Below, one piece after another: positions 34,375 through 46,524 of a stretch of 64,000 bases of DNA; the first letter of the stretch is position 1, and every line of letters starts with the position of its first letter. The stretch covers positions 2,418,001 through 2,482,000 of the forward strand of contig JAFFSR010000264.1 in assembly GCA_017163975.1 (NCBI GenBank). Reading direction: 5' to 3'. The position numbers and the translations under genes are program-made. The DNA comes from Anastatus disparis. Lineage: Eukaryota > Arthropoda > Insecta > Hymenoptera > Eupelmidae. The notes under the pieces are model-generated. The model saw only the letters and a program-made list of their open reading frames with translations. It did no database searches and was not told the origin of the DNA.

Positions 34375-35295
34375 CGACGAGTATACATACCCGTGCATTC
34401 AAATTTCCCGCCTAACGGACAGCTACGATAGAACAATAGTTCTGAGCTCAGCCGCTAGGCGGTAACCTTGAACTTCGTAGCACGCATCGGGAAAAATGAG
34501 GCCAGAGTATATAAGAGGCCGAGAAGCTAACCAGAGCAGAGCAGTGTAGACTACGGTCTCCCCTCTCTCTTTACCTGAGTGAGCACGCTAGGCTAAGAGA
34601 GAGCGAGACAAGTAGTAGCTGGTTGCCTTCTCTTGTAGAAGGACTAGTTTCTCTCTCTTGCACATGAGGGTAGACCGAGTGAGCACGCTGGTCTACACTC
34701 TAGTGCATATGCTGGCAGTAGTAGAGATACGTCAAGTGAGCACGCTGGCGTAAATCTATCTGCCTAGAGCACACTCGCAACGTTTTGCCGACGCCGCAAT
34801 GCCGAACTTGCGCCGCTGAAATTAAGGGTGACGTCCACCCAAAATATTATATTCTATCTCACATATCGCAACGGGCTTAATTAAGGGTCTTGTCCACCCA
34901 CAGCTGTCGCGTCCGCCACTACGTGATTTGTAGAATATATTAAGGGTGTCGTCCACCCAATTACTTGTTTCATATTAGTTTAAGGACTCCGTCCGACCAC
35001 GTGTAAATATTAGATATTAGAATAAGTTAAGGGGTCGGCCACCCTTTATCTTTACATCACTTAAAGGTCTCGCGTACCTATAGAGATTCGTAACTTAGAT
35101 AATCAAGGGAGCCGGCTACCCACGATTATTATTGCCGTAGGATTAAGTATTGCGTTATTAGATGCCGCTGCCTATTAATATAATTATATTTAATTATCAA
35201 TCACTTGTATCTTTTGTTTTTGCACATTGTTGCAGGTAAAAGCCGCCGGTATATTTTAGACCGTCCAGGCCGTAGAATCTATGAGTTAAAATAAA
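34374..35295 (+). promoter_or_regulatory. LTR-like promoter module with two families of short repeats
   Basis: A GC-richer block starts at ATTACGACGAGTATAC after the TA run. A TATA box (AGTATATAAGAGGCC, near 34506) precedes AGCAGAGCAGTGTAGACT, a plausible start region. GTGAGCACGCTGG-type words then occur at about 34580, 34678 and 34736. Seven TAAGGGTGTCGTCCACCCA-type words follow between about 34824 and 35130, some strongly diverged. AATAAA sits near 35290. There is no long frame. A solo LTR is the simplest reading, but neither a partner LTR nor a duplication is visible. Confidence 0.5.
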
Positions 35296-35699
35296 CTATA
35301 AAGATTATTAATTGATTTAATGCATTTATTAAATTAGATTCACTTAAAGATTATTTTGATTCATTTATTAAATAGCCGTCAAGTGGTCGATTTAAACAAA
35401 GAACTAAATTACTTTTGTAAATTATATTTCATTAAGGTTAGGTTAGTTTATTTGTATTATATAAAAATATCAGGTTTAGTTTTGATTAGTACATTATTAT
35501 TATTTCACATTGTAATCGTCGTTGTACATGAGTTTTATGAGTACAATAAAGCCAAGGTACTCCTTAGCATAACCAAACGTGTTAAACCCGGTTACTCTCC
35601 TTTACTTTCCACCATTCGATCCCTCCAACTCCTGTCGATCTTACACGTATTTCCCCCTCCCGAAAGGGGAAAAACGTTACAATATATACACTGTTAAAA

Positions 35700-36060
35700 A
35701 AATATGCATGAATTTAATGTGAATCTACTGGAAGCAAATTTCATGTGAATACATTAAACACAATTTAATGTGAATACATGATTTTCCATGCTTTATACTT
35801 AAAATTTAATGTGTATGCAGATTAGATTTAACGTTATTTGGTTCAGATAAAATTTGATTCAGATATTTGGTCAAATTTTAATGTCGGAATGTATTCCTTC
35901 CTGAAAATGATCGCGGAACTTATGATGCAATATTTTGCGTCACTTTTCGTGTCACTTTTTGCGTCGCTTTTTATATCACTTTTCGTGTCACTTTATCGAG
36001 CCAAAAGTGACGCAACTTTTTGCGCAACTAATTGCGCAACTTTTCCAAAAATATAAAATA
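35700..36060 (+). repeat. Short direct-repeat clusters
   Basis: TTTAATGTGAAT(A/C)-type words recur at about 35713, 35763 and 35810. From 35938 the phrase GCGTCACTTTTCGTGTCACTTT is varied four to five times (TTTTGCGTC, TTTATATCAC, TTTCGTGTC), then appears inverted as AAAAGTGACGCAACTTTTTG. Low complexity, no coding. Confidence 0.55.
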
Positions 36061-36268
36061 AATTATAAAATTTTTGTTTTATTTTATTTTACATAATTTA
36101 AAAGATCTGAATATTCATTAAATATATCGTTTATTTTGAAATTAATAATATATGTTTTCTTATTATCCTTTATTATATACATGATACGATACTTTATTAG
36201 AAAATGTTAATACATAAGTAACATTAATCTACATTTTTCATAGGTACAATTTCGGATGTAAAAATTAA

Positions 36269-37101
36269 TTAATAATGAAAGTGATTGGGCACTGGTATGA
36301 TAAACATTTTTTTTTGGATTTCAAGAAATACACAAATTGTTAATATTTTATTAGTTTCGAAGCAAATTTCATCTGTAAAATTTAGAACATCACGTATTAC
36401 TTTAGAGTAATAATTAGGTTTCGTCCTTATCACCTTGGCAATAGTTATTTCATTATTATTGTCTATAATAAAATCTATTAATTGGACGAATCGTCCATCG
36501 TTTAACTGTGCAAAGTAATCACATGAGCGGGAATTGATTTTTCGAGTATTCATGAAAATGCAACCTTTAATAATTATTTTGTAAAATGCCGTAGCATCTC
36601 TTGACATATTAAATTTTCTCCTAATATCCAGTTCCACAATATATTCTTTACCAACATATGTAATGTCAGATGTTTGAATAACTTTTTTAATTGATGGCGC
36701 CCGTCGATTTTCGCAAAATTCTTTAATGATTTCTGAACAACCAGGATACAGTTTTTGCTCTAATATTTGTATACAGCGTTGAATATTTTCAAATCTCACA
36801 ATTTGTGCGATGACACCTTTAGCACAATGTATAGCTGTTAAAAGTTCATGATTCGCTGCTTCAAATGAGAATGTAAAATAAGCCCAAGGTGGACCCCAAT
36901 TGCTTACGCTTTTACATATATGAGTGAGTTGATGTACATTATACGTTAATGCACTCAAAGAATACAAGCCTTCACTTTGTTGTACAAATTTATGCAACAT
37001 TTTATTTACCTCATTTAACTCTATACATGTAATGTTTGTCTTTAACAATATATGTAGAGCATCTACTAATAGTGTCCAGTATTTTAAAATAATATTATTT
37101 T
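36269..37101 (-). pseudogene. CACTA/EnSpm-type transposase C-terminal fragment
   Basis: The frame runs uninterrupted from about 37101 (ILKYWTLLVDALHILLK, with no start codon) to a stop at 36269. Motifs typical of the TNP2 C-terminal part are YSLSALTYNVHQLTHICKSV, SNWGPPWAYFTFSFEAANHE and LTAIHCAKGVIAQIV. A less conserved tail with WD40-unlike beta segments follows (DYFAQLNDGRFVQLIDFIID). It is a clean 3' piece of the enzyme whose middle resembles the fragment at 590-1600. There is no start, no upstream catalytic region and no terminal repeats, so it is a truncated copy. A long palindrome lies immediately upstream of it. Confidence 0.8.
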
Positions 37102-37239
37102 TTTAAACTGAGCTTATAAGAGGTTAAGAATAATATAGGACCCAATTTTCATTCTCTCTCGCTTTCCAGAATCCTCTATGCTCTAAAGACCTTGATAAGC
37201 GACTGATTTAACGAGGAACTTTAAATTTTTTCAATGCAT

Positions 37240-37637
37240 CATTAACGGCAGGCCGGAGTAGAACCTGATACCGACCGAGTAACAATTGAGTTGTTTGTTA
37301 TTTACTCAAGTGTTAATCGGTGTATCTTCAAAATAAAGGTTGATCGCAATAGATATTATTATTATGAATATCTATGCACAAGAAAAAAAAAAATCTACCG
37401 ATTTGTTTTTGAGAAAAGTAAGGAACGCCGAAGTAAAAGATTATGTTTATAATATTTTCGCGTTCCTTACTTTTCTCAAAAACAAAGCGATAGATTTTTT
37501 TTTTCTTGTGCATAAATATTTGTAATAATAATATCTATTGCGCTTAACCTTCAATTTGCAGATACACCGATTAATACTTGAGTAAATAACAAAAATGCCA
37601 ATTAGACAAGGACAGCGAATCCGGCCTGCTCTTAATG
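37240..37637. repeat. 400-bp near-perfect palindrome (foldback/MITE)
   Basis: The left outer end CATTAACGGCAGGCCGG pairs with CCGGCCTGCTCTTAATG ending 37637. Pairing resumes through ACTCAAGTGTTAATCGGTGT, ATAGATATTATTATTA, TATGCACAAGAAAAAAAAAA and TTTTTGAGAAAAGTAAGGAACG to a loop of about 40 bp near 37450. The mirror-image short frames on both strands follow from the symmetry. Confidence 0.88.
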
Positions 37638-37804
37638 TACTATATATCTATTGGTCTTAACTGATTAATTAAATAATTACTAAACTGTTGTACAACACCG
37701 CTTAAATAGCAATGTAAATAATCTGGTGTAAATCCTTCAATAATGTCGAAATTCCAAAAAGATGACGCTGCATATACTCAGATATGCTTGCATTCGACTA
37801 GAAT

Positions 37805-38345
37805 AGTTATTCAAAGTTTTCTCAGCAATAAATAAACCGATTGCCATGAAATTTTGATAGTAAATTTAGAATTGCTAAAGAAATTGGGGACATCTCATAA
37901 AACTCAAAATTTTACAAAAAAAATAAAATATAAATTTTCAATTTTTACCACGCGCAGCGCTGCTGTAAGGTCTCGGATATAGTACTTGTAAAATTTCTTT
38001 TTGAGAAATATTAGATAATTTTATGCTAATGAAAATAGTTGTCCCCAACAACAAATATAATAAACAATGTTTTACAAGTTATTTTACGAAGAAAAACATT
38101 ATAGTAAAATTATAAAGTTTGAATAACTGCATCTGTAATATACGACAACATCCGGTTCTGTTTTATCGACACTAACAGTACGCAATGGAGTTTACTCCAA
38201 AAGTTATTCAAAGTTTTTTCAGCAACGAAGCAATATATTGCAATGAAATTTTTAGAACAAATACAAAATCAATAAAGAAATTGGGGACATATTGTGAAAA
38301 ATTAAAATTCTAACGACAAAAAAAATTTATTTTCGATTATTATAG
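37805..38345 (+). repeat. Diverged direct duplication, two copies ~400 bp apart
   Basis: Copy 1 (37805-37945) and copy 2 (38207-38345) share AGTTATTCAAAGTTTTCTCAGCAA, CAATGAAATTTT, and AAAGAAATTGGGGACAT. Coding is not seen. Confidence 0.7.
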
Positions 38346-38899
38346 TAAATTGTTGAAATCCACGATCCGAGAGATGGCGTTAGATTTCTTATTTATCAGT
38401 TCCAAAGTATCGTCTGCATATATACGTATATATATGTCAGTTGTGTATTAGGTGTCGTGTATTCTATAGGTTATAAAATTTGACTTAAACTTATCGTGTT
38501 GTTGTTTTTTTAAACGTTTTTTTTTTAATTACGATTCAAAATCGAGATACTACCATTCAAGAGATAAATATTTTTGGAGATAAGTTGATGGATATTATTT
38601 AGTTGTTCAGGAGGACATGATGTTTGCAAAACGCTTGGTCTTTCTTGCCTAAACTAAATTCTTTAACTGGATTGTAATAATACGTGGGTTATAATTATTA
38701 TCTAACCAAGGATATTTAAAACACTTTACTTGAACCAGATAATCTACTTCGTGGTATGCTTCAATATGATCCTTAGACTTCAAGACCTTTATATTTGTAT
38801 GAGGCAAAAATGGCAATGTTTATCTGAGTGGCTTCAACTAGACTCGAAGCAGAAAGTCTATTAGAAAATCAGATTTCATCTTGTTTTTCAAGCATGTCC

Positions 38900-40138
38900 G
38901 TAGTTGATTAGCAATCTGATGTTCATAATAGTTTTGATGGCAGTGATCCATCTTTTCTTCCAACTTATAATCACAAATATTTTTCTCAATGCTTTATTTA
39001 TGTATTATATTACTTGCTACACTTGGTACAGAGAACCAATCATGTGTGATACAAATTCATGGATTTTTATGGATTCATCGAGATGCAGTAGAAATGGTTA
39101 TGAATGAAGTTGCATGTTTAACTGGAGTTATTGCTCGTTTAGCAAACTAGTAAATTTTGCCTTATGATATTTTCTTTATTTGAAAAAAAATTTTATATGA
39201 AAAATGTTTGTTCTTTTTTTTACAGGTATGTATAAATTAGTAAATGGAGAAGTGAAAAATTTAGAAGAATGAATTTTAGAAGATAATGGCATGAGAGAAC
39301 TCCAACTTCATTTGAATATAAGCTACAAAAGCTTGTGTTGGCCTTACTGCAAAATTTCAACCAACACCTAAAGGAGATTCAGTTACAATATATTCCTTGT
39401 ATTTGCAAATGCTGCTAAAATTATGTTGTATGCTAGCAACCAAATGTAACATAGTTGCATGGATAAAAAATTAAGGGACATTCTCTTTGAACCTTATTTT
39501 AAAACAGAAGCCAGAAAACCGTTATATAAGAATGACGGATGCCTCTGGTGGTACACATTTGGGATTTGTTATTGAGCAATTTAATTTGTGCTATTAATTT
39601 ATTAAAACTTGAAGTGTTACAAAAACAACTTACATCTTTAAAAAATAAGTTAATCTGATTTCAAGAAGGTAATTACATATATTCTTATAGTATTCATATA
39701 TTTAAAATGATATGAAATAATCTCAATATTTAGTGTTTAGCTATAATTATAGTTTATAAAAAAATTTAAGGAAGGATTTTACTTTTATAATGGATCATTC
39801 GATTATTTGATTTTATTTGTGAAAAAGTTTATCACATAATTATTATTTGGAATGAAAAAAATTTTGTACAATGTGAATTACTTTTTCCTGACATTCGTTT
39901 GGATAGTTTATGCTTCACAATTTCAAAATTTGGATGTGGCGCTGATGATGCTGTTAGAAATTATTTAGAATGTGTTATAATTAGTGCGCTGCCTCCAATT
40001 TTAACTAAAGGATTAAAAGTTAAGGATATTCCTGATTTAATTGAAGACATTATCGATGATTCAAGAATTCAAATCAACAAATCAAGAAATTCAATTATCA
40101 ATAGTTATGGTAGAATAAAAGAGGTTAGCGAGTAGTTT
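38900..40138 (+). pseudogene. Decayed coding remnant(s), gene not recognised
   Basis: Protein-like pieces appear in changing frames. They are VIQIHGFLWIHRDAVEMVMN (near 39045), LVNGEVKNLEE (39238), NRYIRMTDASGGTHLGFVIE (39517-39580) and a 78-codon frame at 39899-40135 (CGADDAVRNYLECVIISALP; IPDLIEDIIDDSRIQ). Stops and shifts separate them. The composition is more gene-like than its flanks. I cannot name the parent gene and cannot say whether the pieces belong together. An RPB2 pseudogene follows on the opposite strand. Confidence 0.35.
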
Positions 40139-40845
40139 TTGTATGCTGGTGACGATATATAAATAAAGCTGATTTTATTTAGATTGAATCTTGTTTCATT
40201 GAGATTCATTTTATTCGTAACACCACTTAATTCTCTTTTAAAACTATTTAGTTAAAAGAATAAACACTTTTTAGATACATATGAATATTTTCTTTTTTTT
40301 ATTATTTCTTTCTATAAATTGTTTTATACATGAAAAGTAACCTTTAGTACAGTATTACTCTTAAATCATTTTTATTTCTGTTTGACAATTATTAAAACAA
40401 AGCATAATCTAGGGAATAATTGTATACTAATATATACAGTTGATAAGATTATTCCCATGTATGAATATACTAATTGAATTTTCTCTATCGTTATTTAGAA
40501 ATCTAAAAAAATGAATTTGTTTTAAAAGTTTCAATCTATGTATACGATTATAAATTAGAAAAATAGAATCTTTTTAATTTTTATTAGTTCAAATTTTCAT
40601 AAGTATATTTTTTACTTTATAATGATTTTTATTTCGACTTAATTGAATTATGAATTGATTTTAAATTAAATTGAAGAAAATGCAGTGAAAATCAGTAAAA
40701 CTTTTTTTTCATGATATTTAAATTACATTGTAATATTACAAAAACTAATATATATTAAAACATTAAAATATTTAGAAATTAAAAATTTTTATTTATAATA
40801 TTTAATGTTCTTATTTACTGATATGTATTTCTAAGACTTTTTGAA

Positions 40846-41330
40846 CATGTCAATATGTCTTTTTTCAATAACAATCAGCATGTGTCAATCTTGATCTCAC
40901 GGTCTTAGATATCTTTGATCATTGATACTTCTGATACATTTGCTTTTTTAATTTGCTAAGTTGATCAGGAACTTTGTGAATACCAATCATTGTAATCAGC
41001 AGTAACACTGGGAGCAATTCCTTCTAAATTTTCTATGTACCGCTCCTCCAACAATCCAAAAATAAGCCAATAGTACTAACTTTTTACTAAACCAATAGCA
41101 GCTCCCTAAGAAATTTCAGCAGGACATAACATTTTCCATAGTGTATTATGTAAGTGATGAGATTTAGCTAATTTACAATCATAATTAATAAGTGAATTTA
41201 TACATCTTAAGAGATAAGGTTGAAGCAAAAGTCATTGTATTTAACACCTGAGTTACACTACCTCTAGTTTCATGAGTTTTTTTCTTATCTCCTCAATTTT
41301 CTAAAGCAAGATTATATCAACATTTTTTCT
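40846..41330 (-). pseudogene. RPB2 (RNA polymerase II second-largest subunit) pseudogene fragment
   Basis: The minus strand reads, across several frames, the RPB2 stretch that begins [34 protein letters not shown], then [29 protein letters not shown], then GGAVHRK/ERYIENLEGIAP, then VGIHKVPDQLSKLKKQM, then VSEVSMIKDI and DREIKID. Order and spacing follow the known protein with no introns, which suggests a processed or heavily decayed copy. RPB2 forms the polymerase active-site wall and hybrid-binding region; this copy has many stops and shifts and covers only about 150 residues. Confidence 0.88.
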
Positions 41331-41918
41331 TGAATAATTAATACCTATTAAATATTATTAAGCTAATACATTGCACGAAAAACTCTTTAATTTATATACT
41401 TTAATTATTTGATTGAATTTATGTACCTCAATTGTTTAATATAAATTAATAATAACGTACAAACACAATATGTTACGATTTCATCTTTACTTTATTTAAA
41501 AAATTCTACATAGTGTTACAAAAAATGAATTACTAAAGTCTATTAGAATTAATGATTCCCTTGGTTACGTGGCCAATGTTGGTCACGGTTACGGAAGATG
41601 TGGCCACGACCACGGAAGACATGGCCACGACCACGGAAGATATGGCCACGGCCACGAAAGACCTAGTCACGTCCACGAAAAACCTGGTCGCGGCCATGCC
41701 AACCCCGGCGACGCTGACCTCGTCCACGCCAGACTGGAGCTTCTCTAGGTGGAGGATGAGTTTGCACCACTACAGGAGCAGCTAGAGCTGGATTCTGTTG
41801 AACTTGGGCTGACTGCTTCTATAAAGAAAATAAAATAAAATTGACAATGTATTCATATATATGATTAATTTAAAATCTTTTGAAAAATAAAAATTTTTTA
41901 TATAAAAATATAAAACTG

Positions 41919-42772
41919 TTTAGACTGAAAAGAATTTAATATTTAAAGTGATATTTTCAAATAAACGCCTATCTGCAAAAAATACATACATAGTACGCAA
42001 ATAATTTTGAAACAAATATAAACATGTGACAAATAAAAATCAAGTCAACAGCTTCACAATTGACTAAAAAAACTTGAATTTTTTTTTGTCGATTGTGACT
42101 ACATACTTTTTTTCTATTCAATTGTAAAATATACTTATAGATTGAATATATGAGTATGTTTGTAAAATCCTGACTTTCTTTATTATACATTATATAAAGT
42201 TTTAAGTGAATTTTCATCAATAACTTTTTTTCCAGAAACTTGATATTCTGCTAGATAGTGAATACTAATAGTAAATGAAAAAAAGCCAAGTTGTTTCATT
42301 GTAGATCAATATGATATTTTCAATTATAATCAACGTTCAACATATACATCATCATATATTTACTATGTTAGAGAATATCAAATTCTATAAAGAAGTTATC
42401 GATGGAACTATAGTGAAAAGTTCTTATGATAAAGACAGCCACAGTTTGAAAATCAAACTCTTTTGTTTAACTTTTCATCTTCATTTTTTCTTTTTTTTTA
42501 CGAAACTGTCACACACTTTGATTTTTATATTTAATGTACATGGAATTGATAACTTAAATAAAAATCATTTGGTATGATAATTAAATTTTTATTTCTCAAA
42601 GATTGTATATTGCGATCTTTAATATAGTAAATATTAAGAAAAATATTACAATGTATTGTTTTATTTTTAAAAATAAGAATTTTTTAAATAAAAAATAAAA
42701 GACTGTTTGGACTTAAAAGAATTTTAAGAAATATTTTCAAATAAACGCGTAACTGCTAAAATACATACATAT
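41919..42772 (+). repeat. Intronic duplication with ~75-bp direct repeats
   Basis: ATATTTTCAAATAAACGC..AACTGC.AAAATACATACATA and its upstream CTGTTT(A/G)GACT flank occur at 41919-41995 and again at 42692-42772. They bracket about 700 bp inside the last intron of the RG-repeat gene. Confidence 0.6.
42010..42580 (+). repeat. Copy 1 of a ~500-bp dispersed repeat
   Basis: Shares long stretches with 44125-44625, such as GAGTATGTTTGTAAAATCCT, CAGAAACTTGATATTCTGCT and AGTGAATACTAATAGTAAAT. It lies inside the RG-gene intron. No coding or terminal structure is seen. Confidence 0.75.
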
Positions 42773-43321
42773 ATACAAAATACTAATGTTTTTTCAAACT
42801 TACATGCTTCAAAAGATTCTCCAGCATTTCCCGCATGGACTTTTCTTTATGATATTTAGCCGAATAGTCCCTATTTACTTTCCCGTAGTAGCTAAAATAA
42901 ATAAATAAATTAAAAATATTGTTTACATGTTAATTTTTTCACTGAATCATCAAATAAAATTTTATTTATTAAATAAAACCACTCTCGTGTCCCAAGACGC
43001 TTATGCGACTCTCGAGTGCTTTCACGTATTTTTGTTCAGTAGTACCTGCTTCAGATTTGGCGTTCTTGTTTTTAACCTAAGCAATTAATTTAAAATAAAT
43101 TTATTAAATTAAACAATAAAAATTTTTTATCCATCATATTCTAATTCATATATTTTGTACTTACTTTTCCATCGACTTTGGGTTTGGAATTATCTCCCTT
43201 TTTATCAACTGCATCTGTAAATAATATTTTTATTAATTAAGATTTCAATTTACAAATTTTTTATTTCTTATAATATTAATATTTCTTAATATAAACGTTT
43301 TCACTTACTCTTTTTCCCCAT

Positions 43322-43780
43322 ATTCGATCGGTTTTTTTATTGAAGTCGGATGCTCCTTTGTCGAACTAACGATTCCAAATGGGAATATCCGTTATTTTAT
43401 TAGATTCCTCGAGATTCTTTATTTGGCAACACTGTACATACTTCTAAATGATTTGGAAACCTATTGACCAATTGGAAGCTTCTATTCATTTTTTCATTCG
43501 TGTGACAGTGACAGGTTCGTGCAGTTCTTATTACATTAACTATAGTTTATTTCGTTTTCAAGTTACGCAATCTAATAGGCACATTTGCCGAATTCATAAG
43601 TACGGTTGTGTTATCAACTAGAATAGGTTTTTAGTTTTTACATTTAGATATAAAATTAAAAAAAATTTTTTTCTATATATTTGATAATATTAGCGGACTA
43701 GGTAATGTCCGTTAATAAGTTTTTGTTATTGCCGCAGCAATCATTATTTAGATTTTTATTGTTTGTGCAGTTATAAAAAA
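43322..43780. promoter_or_regulatory. Possible divergent promoter region
   Basis: The gap between the ATG of the RG-repeat gene (43321, minus) and a plus-strand ATG (43781). It contains a pyrimidine-rich acceptor-like TTTTTATTGTTTGTGCAG just before the plus ATG. No TATA box is assigned; the function is inferred from position. Confidence 0.3.
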
Positions 43781-43840
43781 TGGCGCACAAAAGTGTTCCT
43801 TCGCGTCGAAAATCAAAACGTCATGCTTGGAGAAAAAGGT
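43781..43840 (+). CDS. Possible short basic first coding exon
   Basis: After an acceptor-like AG at 43770, ATGGCGCACAAAAGTGTTCC opens a very basic peptide (MAHKSVPSRRKSKRHAWRK) up to a good donor (AAAAAGGTAAAT). Start context and donor are convincing, but no further exon was identified with confidence, so this could be one exon of a gene extending rightward or chance. Confidence 0.25.
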
Positions 43841-44124
43841 AAATATGGCTTTTTAATATATTGTGAAAAATTACATGATGCTAATTTTTTTAATCTCGCT
43901 TTCAATAGTGAGAAGGTATGCATAATTTCCCATTTTAATAAATGGTTTAGAAGATGATAAAAAAATGTTTAAAAGTTAAAGGATGAAACAGTTATATTGC
44001 AAATATTCGAAAAATTTATTTTTTTTTTGCGTAAAGTAATATAATATTTATTACATTAAAAGTCTTAATATATAGAGTTTTAAGTAAATTATTTTTTTTG
44101 TGTATCAGCTGATTTCTTTCAAGT

Positions 44125-44625
44125 CATTGTATTGACATACAAAATAAAAATCAAATTAACTTCACAGTTGACAAAAAAAAATTGAATTTCATGGCATAGA
44201 TTGAATATACGAGTATGTTTGTAAAATCCTGACTTTCTTTATCATACATTATATGAAGTTTTAAGTGAATTATCATCAATAACTTCTTTTCCAGAAACTT
44301 GATATTCTCCTAGATAGTGAATACTAATAGTAAATGAAAAAAGCCAAGTTGTTTCATTGTATATAATATTTTAAATTCCATTCAACGTTCAACATATAAA
44401 TCATCACGTATTTACTATTTTGGAGAGCATCAAGTTTTACGAATAAGTTTTTAATGAAATTACACTGAGAAGTTCTTATAATATATTATAAAGACAGTCA
44501 GTGTTTTAAAAATAAAATCTTGTTTTATCTTTCATCTTCATTTTATTTTATATTTTTTTAGAAACTTTCACAAACCTGAAATAAAAATTTATACATGTTC
44601 ACTTCAAAGTTTTCTTAAATAATGT
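44125..44625 (+). repeat. Copy 2 of the ~500-bp dispersed repeat
   Basis: Same orientation as 42010-42580, about 2.1 kb away, with scattered substitutions and small indels. Confidence 0.75.
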
Positions 44626-46524
44626 TATAAAAGATATTTTATATAATTGTGAAAATACTTTTGTGTGTATGAAAAACGGTTAAATTTTGATATAAACTCT
44701 TTTATTTAATTATTATTTAAAAGAACTGTTAATAACGTGTAAATGATAATGGATTAAATACTTTTGATTGACTGCTTGGAGGAAGTAATTATTTTTGAAA
44801 TTGTGTGCTATTTTTTCTAAGGATATTACTGTTCAAACTTTGTTTTCTAAACTACAGACAGTTTTGATATTGAAGTAAGAAATAAAGATAAGGAGTTGCC
44901 AATATTGACAAAAATAATTTATTTAAATCTTGACAACGAGATATAAATAAATTATTTTAGATGAAGATTTTAATAAACAGTTTTTGACAGTATTGTCAGC
45001 AGTTTATCTTTATTTATTACATTTGTTTTTAAATTAGGAAGGTTTTTTTTCTTGGGAACATGTGTTTACAATGCGTATTTGAGAATTATTAAAATTATTT
45101 ATCTATGACATTTCGAATATTAAGAGTAATTGTACCAGACACGCTGTTCATTTTATTAGAAGCAATACAAATATTTGACTATTAAAGCTATTGTTAAGTA
45201 TTTATTTCTCTTTAAAATTTTGTTTTATTTTACACAAAGCAACGACTTCAAATTCCAAGTTATGAAACTATCAAAAGCAATGTAATAAAATTTTTTAGTA
45301 ATCTCTTTTTAACAAAATGTTTAAGTTATTTTATTTATATTAAATAATATTATGTATTGTATATATAATTCTAACCAATAAAAATACTCAAATCAATTGA
45401 GAAGTTGTCAAGTATATATTTAATGTTTCGTTTATGAACATTTTTCAAGTTAAAGTATAAAAATCAATTACATTCATTAAAGTTATTCAATTTTAATTAT
45501 CCAATTTAAACTTACTATGTATGTGGAAATAACATTTTAGGCTTGTTTATTTAAATTTTATTGATGAATGGCATCATGTTATATCTGATTTATTATAGAT
45601 TTATTTGATAATATTATAATAAAAATCATTTCATTTTTTTTCCTTTTTTACATTTTTAAAGATCTTTACAAAAGTAACTTGCAAATAATAATATAAGTTA
45701 GAAAATATTGCAAACAAGAAGCAATAATTTTTTTGCATTCTCAAACTATATTTCTCATGTCAATTTTTAAAATGTTTTTATAGACATATTCAATGCGATT
45801 TCACAGCATTTAATGTAGAGAATACTCATATAATGGCGATTTATTATGTAAAGTAATATGGGCACGAAAGGAAGCAGAAAAAAGGAAAGAAGAAACTACT
45901 AGGCGAGAGGGACACCCCCAAAAAAGCGCTAGATTATTACAACTCATTTATATTAACAATTTTTAAATTAAATAACAATTATAAGCAAGTAAAATACGAG
46001 TAAAACTAAAACTTATAGTAGCGTAACGTGCAAAGCGAAGAGGTATAGTCATTTCGGCGTTTTATTATAAAATGCTTCGGGGAATCCCCTATTACTACGC
46101 ATGATTGCTATTGCTATACTATACATAAGTTACCTCCTCACTGCTCCTACGACGCTAATATATACGTGAAACAAAATTTAAATATATGACTTTATAAAAG
46201 ATAATTTCGACAAACAATTTCACATAATATCAATTATATTGATTAAAATTAATTATTATTACACATTTTAAGTATATTTTTAAAATTATAATTTTTTAAA
46301 ATCTTTTTCGATTCATCATTCAAGGAGTGTTTAGTTTTGGCTCATATATAGTTTCCGCTTTCTTTTTTTTAATTTATCATTCACAGAACGCCTAGTACTT
46401 GCTTTTTTACAGTTTTCGTTTTTATTTTTGAATTATCATTCGTGAAGTGCATAGTTTTTGTTCGTTATTGTTTTTTACTAGTACAGATTTAATATGGCGA
46501 ATTTATATCACTCGAGCTATAAAA
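44626..46524. other. AT-rich intergenic stretch
   Basis: Only short GC-richer patches (45880-45945, 46020-46130) interrupt the AT-rich DNA. No gene, hairpin or array is recognised in it. Confidence 0.45.

Larger units (their letters stand above)
41549..43321 (-). pseudogene. Five-exon RG-repeat protein gene, disabled
   Basis: Exons on the minus strand are 43321-43309 (MGKK), 43214-43165 (AVDKKGDNSKPKVDGK), 43076-42982 (VKNKNAKSEAGTTEQKYVKA...), 42891-42804 (YYGKVNRDYSAKYHKEKSMR...) and 41818-41549. Three of the four introns have GT-AG borders and keep phase. The last exon is Pro/Gln-rich (THPPPREAPVWRGRGQRRRG) then has FRGRGH repeats, like RGG/RG-box RNA-binding proteins. Two faults are visible: exon 3's donor reads GAGAG|TGG instead of GT in the needed phase, and a TAG falls between RG repeats (near 41665). 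The overlapping Thr-rich plus-strand frame is antisense to it. I do not recognise the family. Confidence 0.6.

Noticed and set aside
37328..37525. Two opposing 61-codon frames
   Set aside because: By-product of the 400-bp palindrome.
41552..41785. Thr/Ala-rich plus-strand frame
   Set aside because: Antisense to the RG-repeat exon, which has matching splice sites and protein-like sequence.
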